Shown here: positions 54,213-62,091 of the stretch, piece after piece
Layout of the letters: the number at the start of each line of letters is the position of its first letter
Numbering within the stretch: the first letter of the stretch is position 1
Assembly (NCBI GenBank): GCA_017303675.1
Contig: JAFLBX010000002.1
Coordinates: 1,397,075-1,461,074 of the forward strand
From: Ignavibacteria bacterium
Lineage (GTDB): Bacteria; Bacteroidota; Ignavibacteria; Tepidaquicellales; OLB5
Reading direction: 5' to 3'
DNA length: 64,000 nucleotides
Made by a program: the position numbers and the translations under genes
Notes under the pieces: generated by a model
What the model was told of the DNA's origin: nothing
Databases searched by the model: none
What the model saw: only the letters and a program-made list of their open reading frames with translations

Positions 54213-55109
54213 ATGCCAAAACCTTTCAACCAGCAGCTTCACGATGATATTCTTCTTCTTAAAACATTTGCCAATGCAAAAGGTACCCCGCAGTACAAAA
54301 AATTATTTGAAAGCATTATGAAGATACACGGAATTTCCAAAGCTACCGTTTATAACGAGCTTGCTAAGGATAAACCCGGCTTTTATAAAGATTACGAACC
54401 AAAAGGCAGAACAGTAAATATCAGCCGTAAAGAAGTTGATACTGTAAACATGCTTCTCAAAAAGGGTAAAACCATAGATTTCATTAAAAAATTTATGAAA
54501 GTTGAGCTTGGCTTCAGTTATTCAAGCTTAAGGCTTAAGAAAGTCAAACAAATTATTAACTCCGCCGGTAAAGTTATAAAAGTGATAAAACCAAATCTGG
54601 CTCAAACCGAAGCTGAGCACCGGTATACAGGAAATGATCCCTCAAAGCCATCACCCGCTGAACCGGTTGAGTTTAAAGGTAACATTCGTAAATTCTTTTA
54701 CAGGCTCTCACATATTGAAAAGATCAGCGATGACCGGCCAATTAAGATAGATATCAAAGGAAACGTATTTGATGTACATAAAAGCATTGTTGAAAGCTTT
54801 TTTAATACCCTTGCTGCTTCCGGTGAAACCGGGGGAAAAAGCAAAGATGAAATTTTGAGGCTTTACATAGAAACTGTTCTTTTTAATAAAACATATAAAT
54901 TCAGTAAAGGAATTTATATTGCACCGGGCGAGCTGAAACAACTTGAGTATATCCGCAAAAGCCTTGCTCAAACATCGCAGGTAAAAGCTGATAATTCTTC
55001 AAAAGGCGGTTATAACCTTGACGATATTATGGATGCGGTGTGCCATTTTTCACCCGAAACATCCCGCGAAGATGTTGTGCGGTTTATAAAAGACAGAAGT
55101 ATAAAATGA
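54213..55109 (+). CDS. Unknown protein with HTH-like segments
   Basis: I do not recognise the family. The 298-residue soluble protein is Lys-rich. Residues 10-60 (YKKLFESIMKIHGISKATVYNELAK) resemble an HTH of resolvase or transposase type, followed by a second possible helix pair (70-115). The C-terminal half (about 160-295) is helical, ending SPETSREDVVRFIKDRSIK, with no visible catalytic motif. It ends the defence-rich region. The promoter has two palindromes, so autoregulation is plausible. Alternative readings are a phage-type DNA-binding protein or a decayed transposase, but the frame is intact over 298 codons. Confidence 0.6.
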   Translation: MPKPFNQQLHDDILLLKTFANAKGTPQYKKLFESIMKIHGISKATVYNELAKDKPGFYKDYEPKGRTVNISRKEVDTVNMLLKKGKTIDFIKKFMKVELGFSYSSLRLKKVKQIINSAGKVIKVIKPNLAQTEAEHRYTGNDPSKPSPAEPVEFKGNIRKFFYRLSHIEKISDDRPIKIDIKGNVFDVHKSIVESFFNTLAASGETGGKSKDEILRLYIETVLFNKTYKFSKGIYIAPGELKQLEYIRKSLAQTSQVKADNSSKGGYNLDDIMDAVCHFSPETSREDVVRFIKDRSIK

Positions 55110-55130
55110 GTGTTATAAGACCTCTCTCTG

Positions 55131-55262
55131 CGAGTCTGCGACTCGAAGAGTCGTAGACCTGAATCCCCTCCCTTGGTAAGAAAAGGACTTAAAGTATCTC
55201 CCCCTTATGAAGGGGGAGAAAGTCAATCGCACCACCGGTGCGATTGACTGGAGGGGGTCAAA
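55131..55262. repeat. Composite palindromic repeat cluster
   Basis: The region between the unknown gene and the peptidase gene has three inverted repeats: an imperfect one around CGACTCGAAGAGTCG (55139-55153), CTCCCCCTT/AAGGGGGAG (55198-55218), and AGTCAATCGCACC/GGTGCGATTGACT (55221-55249). The next 300 bases are AT-rich and carry three TTCTAATC motifs at 55272, 55355 and 55400. I see no gene in 55110-55565. Confidence 0.7.
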
Positions 55263-55565
55263 CATTAGATTTTCTAATCGTTCAACGACTGGAAAGAGCC
55301 TTTCCAAAATCATGTGAAAGCTGGAATTCTTAACAAAACAGCTCAGGATCCGCATTCTAATCGGTCAACAATTAAAAAAAAAATATGAATTTTTAGAAAT
55401 TCTAATCATTCAAAATACCAATAAATTAAATTATGATACTTTTTCATTTGAACTTTGACCAGAAAACAAATTCCTTTTTTACAAATTTGCCTTTATAAGT
55501 AATCATTTTTAAAATTAATAATTTCTAAATTTTCCGTTGATTTTCAACATTTGAAACAATATTTT

Positions 55566-58415
55566 ATGGATATGCTGATAGTAAAATTTACCGGGATCAT
55601 CTTAGCGCTGTTTTTGCTCTTAAGTGATATATCTAATGCTCAATACGTTGGTTTTGGCAGAAATAAGGTCCAGTATAATGATTTTGAGTGGCATACACTT
55701 TCTACCGAACATTTTAAGATATATTATTACCCCGAAATGAAAGAGCTGGCTGAAATAGGCGCAGCATACGCTGAAGAATCCTACAAAATACATCAGCAGA
55801 ATTTTAACTATTCGCTTATTGATACCGTCCCTATAATTTTTTATGCAACTCCAACACACTTCCGCGAAACCAATACAACTCCCGGCCTGATACCGGACGG
55901 AGTTGGCGGTTTTTTTGAATTCATTAAAGGCAGGGTTGTAATTCCTTTCGATGGTTCTTTAGGCAATTTTAAACATGTTATTCGCCATGAGCTTTGCCAT
56001 GTATTCATGGTGGCAAAAGTTGCCAATATACTGCGGCTGCACCGCCAGCCGGCTGAGCGCCAAATGCCGCTATGGTTCACCGAAGGACTTGCTGAATACT
56101 GGAGCACTGATTGGGACGCTACGGCAGAGATGGTAATAAAAGATGCTGTAATGAACGAATACATGGTAGGACTGGATGACTGGGAAAGATTTTACGGAAC
56201 ATTTTTTATGTACAAGTTCGGCCAAAATGTACTGCAGTATATAGGCGAAAATTACGGTAAAGAAAAAATTCTGCTTCTTATAGAAAATATATGGATGAGC
56301 GATGATTTTTCTGTGGTGATGGAAAAAACCATCGGGAAGGATTACGAAGCTTTTGATTATGAGTACCTCTTCAATTTAAAAAAGAAATATTTCCCGCAGA
56401 TCTCAACTGAAGACTCTCCGTTAATGAAAACCAAGCCTGTTTTCACAGGCGGCTTTGGCCATAAACCGGCGTATTATAAGGATGGGAATAAAGAAGAAGT
56501 ATTTTTCATCGGTAATATTTCAGGCTATACAAGCATTTTTAAGGTCAATTTAAAAAATAAAAGCAAAGTTGAAACGGTTATTGAAGGTGAACGCACTGAA
56601 GATTTTGAAGAGTTTCATTTTTTCAGGACCGGTATGGATATTTCCTCAAAAGGTTTGCTTGCATTCGCAACAAAATCAGGCGAATCCGATGCACTGCATT
56701 TTTATGATGTAAAGCTTGAAAAGCTCATATCTAGCTATCATTTTGATGGCTTGATACAGATAGGCTCACCTTCTTTTACATCTGACGGGATGAGCCTTGT
56801 TTTCCCGGCGCTTGATAAAGGAGGAAAAAGCGATCTTTATATTTTCAGCCTCACCGATAAATCACTTACCAGGCTAACAAATGATTATTATGATGACAGG
56901 GATCCCGATATTTCACCCGATGGAAAATTTATTGTGTTTTCTTCAGACAGGACTTATGCCGGGCAGGATAATAACTACAACCTGTTCACTTATGATATAC
57001 AGAGCAAAAGGATAAGTTATTTAACAACAGGCAGCCAGGTTGATTTTTCTCCGCAGATATCGCCTGACGGTAATAAAGTGGTTTATACTTCTACTGCGGG
57101 AGGCCTTCAGAATATATGGATAACAAAGCTTGTCAAAACCGCACAGCCTGATGGCTCACTTGCTATAACTGCTGATAGCAGCAAAACTCAAAAGATCACA
57201 AATTTCATTACATCAAGCTTTGATCCGCGCTGGGCAGGAGATGATCAGCTTGTTTTTGCAGTTTACGAAAAAGGCGGGATCTCCGTAAGGCTGATGGATG
57301 ACGTTCCTAAGCTTATTGATTCACCGGTAACAACACGTAATCTTTTTTTTGGTGATACCCAAAAGATGTGGTCTTTCAGTAAACTCAAAGGCATAGAAAA
57401 AAGGAACGCGCTTAAATACAAAAAAGAATATACACTGGATATTGCGACCACTAACATTTCAGCAGATCCTGTTTTTGGTGCAACCGCAGGAGGAATTCTT
57501 GCAATGAGCGATCTTCTTGGAAATGACCAGTATTACTTCCTGGTGTATAATAACTCAGAATCAGGCGATGAATTTTTTAAGAGCTTTAATGTTGCTATAT
57601 CAAAAGTATCAAGGGGCCAGCGTTTAAACTACGCTTACGGCATTTTCCATTTATCAGGCAGAAGGTATGATTACGGAGATGCGTTCTCGTATTTTGAAAG
57701 AACTTTCGGCGGATATTTTGCTCTAAGCTATCCTTTATCCTTTTTCAGAAGAATAGATGCGAGTATATCACTTGCAAACAGCAAACGCAGCGTAACCGAA
57801 GAAAAAGTTAACAGGCGCGCCCTGCTTCTTACTAATTCTATTGCATATACAAAAGATAATGCTATCTGGGGTCCAACAGGCCCGCTTGATGGCAGCAGGC
57901 TGAATGTTACATTAGGCTATACCACAGATATACAGTTCGGCAATGTGAATTATTTTACATTCATTTTTGATTACCGCAGATATACAAGGCTAAGCAATAC
58001 GGTAGCTGTTGGCTCCCGCTTCGCTTACTTAATGAACGAAGGCGATGAAGCCCGCCGCTGGGCTATCGGCGGTAGCTGGGATCTGAGAGGCTGGCCGCGC
58101 TTCGGCTTAAGAGGTAAAAAAGCTTTTGTTATCAGCAATGAGCTTCGTTTCCCCCTTGTTGATCTTGTTGATATCAGGTTTCCGTTCGGCATAAACTTTT
58201 TCTTTCCATATATCCGCGGCGCAGCATTTGTTGATATCGGTAATGCATGGGATAAGGAGTACGGGGAAACAAAAGCCAGTGTTGGAATCGGCATGCGTAT
58301 TAATTTGTTTTACATAATAGCTTTACGTTATGATATAGGCAAAAGGGTCGAAAACAATCTGAAACATTTCCAAAGCGGTATATTTCAGCAATTTTTCTTT
58401 GGGTGGGATTTTTAG
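55566..58415 (+). CDS. Secreted HExxH peptidase / PD40 (TolB-like) / C-terminal beta-barrel protein
   Basis: The protein has a signal peptide (FTGIILALFLLLSDISNAQ), then an M1-like peptidase MA fold with RHELCHVFM (HExxH, near residue 144) and the downstream Glu in PLWFTEGLAEYWS. A run of WD40-like PD40 repeats fills about 290-600, with the signature SPDGKFIVFSSDR and ISPDGNKVVYTST. The last 300 residues look like an outer-membrane beta-barrel: GWPRFGLRGKKAFVISNELRFPLV and FPFGINFFFPYIRGAAFVDIG, ending in WDF. I chose the ATG at 55566; the upstream TTG at 55551 has no ribosome site. Such PD40-peptidase-barrel fusions are probable self-anchored surface proteases. Substrate unknown. Confidence 0.85.
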   Translation: MDMLIVKFTGIILALFLLLSDISNAQYVGFGRNKVQYNDFEWHTLSTEHFKIYYYPEMKELAEIGAAYAEESYKIHQQNFNYSLIDTVPIIFYATPTHFRETNTTPGLIPDGVGGFFEFIKGRVVIPFDGSLGNFKHVIRHELCHVFMVAKVANILRLHRQPAERQMPLWFTEGLAEYWSTDWDATAEMVIKDAVMNEYMVGLDDWERFYGTFFMYKFGQNVLQYIGENYGKEKILLLIENIWMSDDFSVVMEKTIGKDYEAFDYEYLFNLKKKYFPQISTEDSPLMKTKPVFTGGFGHKPAYYKDGNKEEVFFIGNISGYTSIFKVNLKNKSKVETVIEGERTEDFEEFHFFRTGMDISSKGLLAFATKSGESDALHFYDVKLEKLISSYHFDGLIQIGSPSFTSDGMSLVFPALDKGGKSDLYIFSLTDKSLTRLTNDYYDDRDPDISPDGKFIVFSSDRTYAGQDNNYNLFTYDIQSKRISYLTTGSQVDFSPQISPDGNKVVYTSTAGGLQNIWITKLVKTAQPDGSLAITADSSKTQKITNFITSSFDPRWAGDDQLVFAVYEKGGISVRLMDDVPKLIDSPVTTRNLFFGDTQKMWSFSKLKGIEKRNALKYKKEYTLDIATTNISADPVFGATAGGILAMSDLLGNDQYYFLVYNNSESGDEFFKSFNVAISKVSRGQRLNYAYGIFHLSGRRYDYGDAFSYFERTFGGYFALSYPLSFFRRIDASISLANSKRSVTEEKVNRRALLLTNSIAYTKDNAIWGPTGPLDGSRLNVTLGYTTDIQFGNVNYFTFIFDYRRYTRLSNTVAVGSRFAYLMNEGDEARRWAIGGSWDLRGWPRFGLRGKKAFVISNELRFPLVDLVDIRFPFGINFFFPYIRGAAFVDIGNAWDKEYGETKASVGIGMRINLFYIIALRYDIGKRVENNLKHFQSGIFQQFFFGWDF

Positions 58416-58485
58416 GCAAAATTTTGTGTATAAATGTGTTCCTTGAAATATTTCAGTAAAAATGCTATAATTGCATATCATACAA

Positions 58486-58558
58486 GCGGGAATAGCTCAG
58501 TTGGTAGAGCGCAACCTTGCCAAGGTTGAAGTCGCGAGTTCGAGTCTCGTTTCCCGCT
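58486..58558 (+). tRNA. tRNA-Gly (anticodon GCC)
   Basis: A 73-base cloverleaf with acceptor stem GCGGGAA/TTCCCGC and anticodon arm CAACC-TTGCCAA-GGTTG, giving anticodon GCC. D arm AGCTCAGTTGGTAGAGC and T loop TTCGAGT are standard. CCA is not encoded. Confidence 0.94.
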
Positions 58559-58562
58559 CATT

Positions 58563-58593
58563 AAAGCCTTGAATGCAATTTAAGGCTTTTTTT
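58563..58593 (+). terminator. Terminator after tRNA-Gly
   Basis: AAAGCCTT / AAGGCTTT with an 11-base loop and a T run. A second palindrome, TTGCCT/AGGCAA, follows at 58592-58608. Confidence 0.75.
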
Positions 58594-58620
58594 GCCTAAG
58601 TAAGGCAATTACATTAACTT

Positions 58621-58694
58621 GGCGACGTACCCAAGTGGCTTAAGGGGAAAGTCTGCAAAACTTTTATTCATCGGTTCGAATCCGATCGTCGCCT
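58621..58694 (+). tRNA. tRNA-Cys (anticodon GCA)
   Basis: A 74-base cloverleaf with acceptor stem GGCGACG/CGTCGCC and U73. The anticodon arm AAAGT-CTGCAAA-ACTTT gives anticodon GCA, and the T loop is TTCGAAT. U73 with GCA is the usual set for Cys. CCA is not encoded. The remaining 50 bases up to the DoxX-like gene show nothing. Confidence 0.93.
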
Positions 58695-58744
58695 CAATTG
58701 TTTTATCGTTCATATAAAATTTCCATAAATTAAACTCCGTTAAT

Positions 58745-59290
58745 ATGAGTTTATTTTTTAAAGCCCACGGAAAACCATCCATTGGATTGCTGCTTATCCG
58801 CTTAGTTGTTGGCACTTATATTTTATCCTTAGGAATAATGCAGGCAAGCAATATCGAAGATTATATCAACAAAGTTAAAGCTCTTCATTTCTTCAGTGAA
58901 AACACTGCTTTCATTATTGGCTTTATTACACCTTTTCTTCTGATAATTTTCGGGGGACTTTATATCATGGGTTTTTTTACTCCGGTTACCAGCTTTACTC
59001 TTGCACTCATATCACTTGTGAAAATAGCTTCACGCGGCCTCTTCCCTACTGAAGGAATACCGTTCAATAAAGATCTTCTGTTCTTTGTTTGCTTTTTAGT
59101 TACACTCTTTGCCGGTGCCGGTATAATTAGCTTTGATGCTTTGCTGGACAGGAAAAAGAAAAAACCGAATGCAATAGGCCCTGTTGATAAAAATATCACG
59201 GAAGGCAAAACTGTGGTAACTGCAGAAATTATATCTGAAAAGCCTGCTGATGATATTGAGACTAAGCAGGATGAAAAAATTATAAACTAA
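58745..59290 (+). CDS. DoxX family membrane protein
   Basis: The 181-residue protein has four membrane segments (LLLIRLVVGTYILSLGIMQA, FIIGFITPFLLIIFGGLYIMG, FTLALISLVKIASRG, LFFVCFLVTLFAGAGIISF) in the DoxX/DoxD pattern, then a charged tail of 50 residues ending DIETKQDEKI. DoxX proteins are small subunits of quinone-linked or redox complexes, but many have no known role. The tail is longer than the core. It is followed after 7 bases by the DUF309 gene on the same strand, so one transcript is likely. Confidence 0.8.
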   Translation: MSLFFKAHGKPSIGLLLIRLVVGTYILSLGIMQASNIEDYINKVKALHFFSENTAFIIGFITPFLLIIFGGLYIMGFFTPVTSFTLALISLVKIASRGLFPTEGIPFNKDLLFFVCFLVTLFAGAGIISFDALLDRKKKKPNAIGPVDKNITEGKTVVTAEIISEKPADDIETKQDEKIIN

Positions 59291-59297
59291 ATACCCT

Positions 59298-59651
59298 ATG
59301 AGCGCATATCACCGTTCAAGGCTGATTGCTGCTGTTAATAAATTCAACAATAAAGATTATTTCGAATGCCATGAGATCCTTGAAGATATTTGGTTTGATG
59401 AAAGAGGCGATGCCAGGGATTTTTACCAGGGGTTACTTCATGCAGCAACCGCTTTTTATCATCTTACAAAAAAGAACAATTTTAAAGGCACTGTACTGCA
59501 GCTTGAAAAATCCATGAACAAACTTGATAAGTACAAGGAACCTTTTATGGGAGTTGATATACCAATACTTAAGAAACAGCTCCTCAATATTTTGAACAGG
59601 CTTAAAAAAAAGGAAGTCCCCAAAAGACTTCCCCGTATAAACTTATTATAA
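59298..59651 (+). CDS. DUF309 protein
   Basis: The 117-residue soluble protein matches DUF309: FNNKDYFECHEILEDIWFDERGDARDFYQGLLHAATAFYHL in pieces (FECHEILED, YQGLLHAATAFYHL), in which CHE-type and QG-H helices are conserved. The fold is a helical bundle and no enzymatic role is known. Complete. It follows the DoxX gene with a 7-base gap. Confidence 0.85.
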   Translation: MSAYHRSRLIAAVNKFNNKDYFECHEILEDIWFDERGDARDFYQGLLHAATAFYHLTKKNNFKGTVLQLEKSMNKLDKYKEPFMGVDIPILKKQLLNILNRLKKKEVPKRLPRINLL

Positions 59652-59665
59652 TATTAAACCCTAAA

Positions 59666-60385
59666 TTACATTACCATGCCGCCATCAACACAAAGGGTCT
59701 GCCCGGTAATGTATGATGATTCATCTGAACAGAGGAACATTACGGCATTGGCAATATCATTGCCGTCACCTATCCTCTTCATAGGTATAGACTGTAAAAT
59801 ACCCTGCTTAACAGTATCATTAAGTTTGCTTGTCATATCAGTATCAATATAACCGGGAGCTATACAGTTCACATTAATGTTCCTGGAAGCAAGCTCTTTG
59901 GCAATTGATTTCGTAAAACCAATTACTGCAGCTTTTGATGCCGCGTAATTTGATTGACCTGCATTACCTGTTAAGCCAACAACAGAGCTGATATTGACAA
60001 TTTTGCCCTGTTTCTGTGATATCATTTGCCTGGTAACAGCCTTTGTAAAATTAAATACTCCCTTGGCATTTGTATCAAGTACACTATCCCAGTCAGCTTC
60101 ACTCATTCTCATTAGCAAACCGTCTTTTGTCATACCTGCATTATTTACAAGTATGTCAATTTTTCCGTGTTCTTTTATTATACCGTCAGCAAACGCCTGA
60201 ACGGCTGTTGTATCTGCTGCATCACATTGATGATATTTAATTCCCAGTGAATCGAATACTGCAGTATCTACAGAATTCTTATAAGTTACTGTAACTTTCG
60301 CGCCAAGTGAAGCAAACTTTTTTGCGATAGATTTACCGATCCCTCTTGAACCGCCGGTAACAATAACAATTTTATTTTCGAACAT
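59666..60385 (-). CDS. fabG: 3-oxoacyl-ACP reductase
   Basis: Reduces beta-ketoacyl-ACP with NADPH in fatty acid elongation. The 239-residue SDR protein has GGSRGIGKSIAKKFA, NNAGMTKDGLLMRMSE, catalytic Ser in NISSVVGLTGNAGQSN and Tyr-Lys in YAASKAAVIGFTKSIA, and ends GQTLCVDGGMVM. All parts of the catalytic set are present. It is 13 bases downstream of fabD on the same strand. The usual acpP and fabF are not in the window. Confidence 0.95.
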   Translation of the reverse strand: MFENKIVIVTGGSRGIGKSIAKKFASLGAKVTVTYKNSVDTAVFDSLGIKYHQCDAADTTAVQAFADGIIKEHGKIDILVNNAGMTKDGLLMRMSEADWDSVLDTNAKGVFNFTKAVTRQMISQKQGKIVNISSVVGLTGNAGQSNYAASKAAVIGFTKSIAKELASRNINVNCIAPGYIDTDMTSKLNDTVKQGILQSIPMKRIGDGNDIANAVMFLCSDESSYITGQTLCVDGGMVM

Positions 60386-60398
60386 TTCCTGTTTTTGT

Positions 60399-61322
60399 TT
60401 AATTATTTAATGCTTCAACATCAGCAGCTTTATCAATACCGCGAATATTTACAGTATTATTTATACGTTTTATTAATCCCTGCAGAACCTTACCGGGACC
60501 AAGCTCAATGAATTCTTTAGCGCCGTCATTGATCATATTCACCACACTTTCATCCCATCTTACAGATGAAGTAAGCTGGTCATAAAGTGTTTCTTTTATG
60601 AATTCAAGATCCGTATCCTGTGTGATCGGTTTTGCATGAACATTGGTGTATACAGGTATTTTAACTTTCCTGAACTCAGTGTAATCAAGGGCAACTTCAA
60701 AATCTTCTTTTGCTGATTCCATCAGCGGTGAATGAAAAGCCCCGTGCACAACCAGCTCTTTTGCCATTTTTGCACCGCGTTCTTTAGCCAGCTTCATCGC
60801 CTGCTGGACACCTTCGACTGAGCCGGAAATAACTATCTGCCCCGGGGAATTAAAATTGGCAACCTGTACAATGCCAAATTCAGAGGCATCGCGGCATACA
60901 TCAATTATCTTTATGGTATCAAGGCCGATAATTGCAGCCATTGTTCCTTTATTCTCTTCGCCGGCTTTCTGCATTAGTTCACCCCTAAGCTGAACCAGCT
61001 TTAAGCCGTCTTCAAAGCTCAATGCCCCGGCCTTTATTAGTGCAGAAAATTCCCCCAGGGAATGTCCTGCGGTATATTGCGGTTCAATATTTTTAACCAG
61101 CTTAGTTGCTGCAATGGAATGTGTAACAATTGCAGGCTGGGTTATAAATGTCTGTTTAAGTTTATCTTCAGGTCCTGAAAAACTAACTTCTGCTATGTTT
61201 ATTCCAAGTATTTCGTTAGCCTGCAGATAAAGCTCTTTAATTTCAGGGTAATTATCGTATAAATCCTGTCCCATCCCAACATATTGGGATCCCTGACCCG
61301 GGTAAATAAATGCTATACTCAT
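60399..61322 (-). CDS. fabD: Malonyl-CoA:ACP acyltransferase
   Basis: Transfers malonyl groups from CoA to acyl carrier protein. The 307-residue protein has the opening FIYPGQGSQYVGMGQDLY, nucleophile Ser in AGHSLGEFSALI, and later GAFHSPLMESAKEDF with the active-site His. I chose the ATG at 61322 (MSIAFIYPGQGSQ). The 17 extra upstream codons lack family match and a ribosome site. It precedes fabG in a fatty-acid gene pair. Confidence 0.95.
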   Translation of the reverse strand: MSIAFIYPGQGSQYVGMGQDLYDNYPEIKELYLQANEILGINIAEVSFSGPEDKLKQTFITQPAIVTHSIAATKLVKNIEPQYTAGHSLGEFSALIKAGALSFEDGLKLVQLRGELMQKAGEENKGTMAAIIGLDTIKIIDVCRDASEFGIVQVANFNSPGQIVISGSVEGVQQAMKLAKERGAKMAKELVVHGAFHSPLMESAKEDFEVALDYTEFRKVKIPVYTNVHAKPITQDTDLEFIKETLYDQLTSSVRWDESVVNMINDGAKEFIELGPGKVLQGLIKRINNTVNIRGIDKAADVEALNN

Positions 61323-61557
61323 AATCTGCAAATATACCCGAAAATTAGAAATCACAAAATCCAAATAAAGCAAAATATTGAAAAAACTTTCAAAAAATAA
61401 GTTTTATATATTTTACGGTAATTCAGTAATTTAACTTAAATTCAATGAGTTATTATAGCTTTGTAAAAGCGGCAAAAAATCATTATTTTAATACGGTGTA
61501 TAGTATTGCAAATAATATAAATATTTGTAATTTTCCTAAAAATTTGGGTGAAATTTA

Positions 61558-62076
61558 ATGAAATTATTAGTTGGTCTGTTTTTTATTCTCGTAGTTTCCG
61601 GTATAACACATTCACAGATCGATAGCAGTCTTATTCTTGGATTATCCAGCAAGAATGCTACAGTTTCGGTCTTCGATCTTAGTGACCCGACCGGGGTAAA
61701 TATGGAAGTAAATTTATGGGGATTTATCCGGTATCCCGGAAGGTACAGAGTACCTGTTAATACAACTTTTTTGGATCTTCTTACATTTTCCGGGGGCCCG
61801 ATCGAAGATTCAAATCTGGAAGATATAAGGATCTTAAGAGATATGAATGATCCTGCAAAAAAACCAACTGTAATAAAGATCAATTACGAAGATCTGCTTT
61901 GGGAAGACCAGGTTTCAACAAAAACCAAACCAAACCCTGTATTGCAGCCGGGTGATGTAGTGGTAGTATTAAGAGAAAAAAGATATACATTCAGGGATTA
62001 TTTACAGATATACGTACCAATTATTACATCAATTGTTTCAATTGCGACATTGCTTATCACAATTTCAAGGAATTAA
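61558..62076 (+). CDS. SLBB-domain polysaccharide export-like protein
   Basis: The 172-residue protein has a signal peptide (GLFFILVVSGITHSQ). An SLBB-type beta-grasp domain fills about 45-110 (VNLWGFIRYPGRYRVPVNTT, then FLDLLTFSGGPIEDS), and LQPGDVVVVLREKRY follows. It ends in a membrane helix (YVPIITSIVSIATLLITI). It resembles Wza-family outer-membrane polysaccharide export proteins but is short and ends in a membrane helix. It probably works with the tyrosine kinase encoded 15 bases downstream. Complete. Confidence 0.8.
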   Translation: MKLLVGLFFILVVSGITHSQIDSSLILGLSSKNATVSVFDLSDPTGVNMEVNLWGFIRYPGRYRVPVNTTFLDLLTFSGGPIEDSNLEDIRILRDMNDPAKKPTVIKINYEDLLWEDQVSTKTKPNPVLQPGDVVVVLREKRYTFRDYLQIYVPIITSIVSIATLLITISRN

Positions 62077-62091
62077 ATTTTATAAAAGAAT

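Noticed and set aside
55113..55355. 80-residue minus-strand reading frame
   Set aside because: It is a translation of palindromic repeats and low-complexity DNA with no ribosome site.
55551..55565. TTG start for the peptidase/barrel gene
   Set aside because: An in-frame ATG lies 15 bases later and the TTG has no ribosome-binding site.
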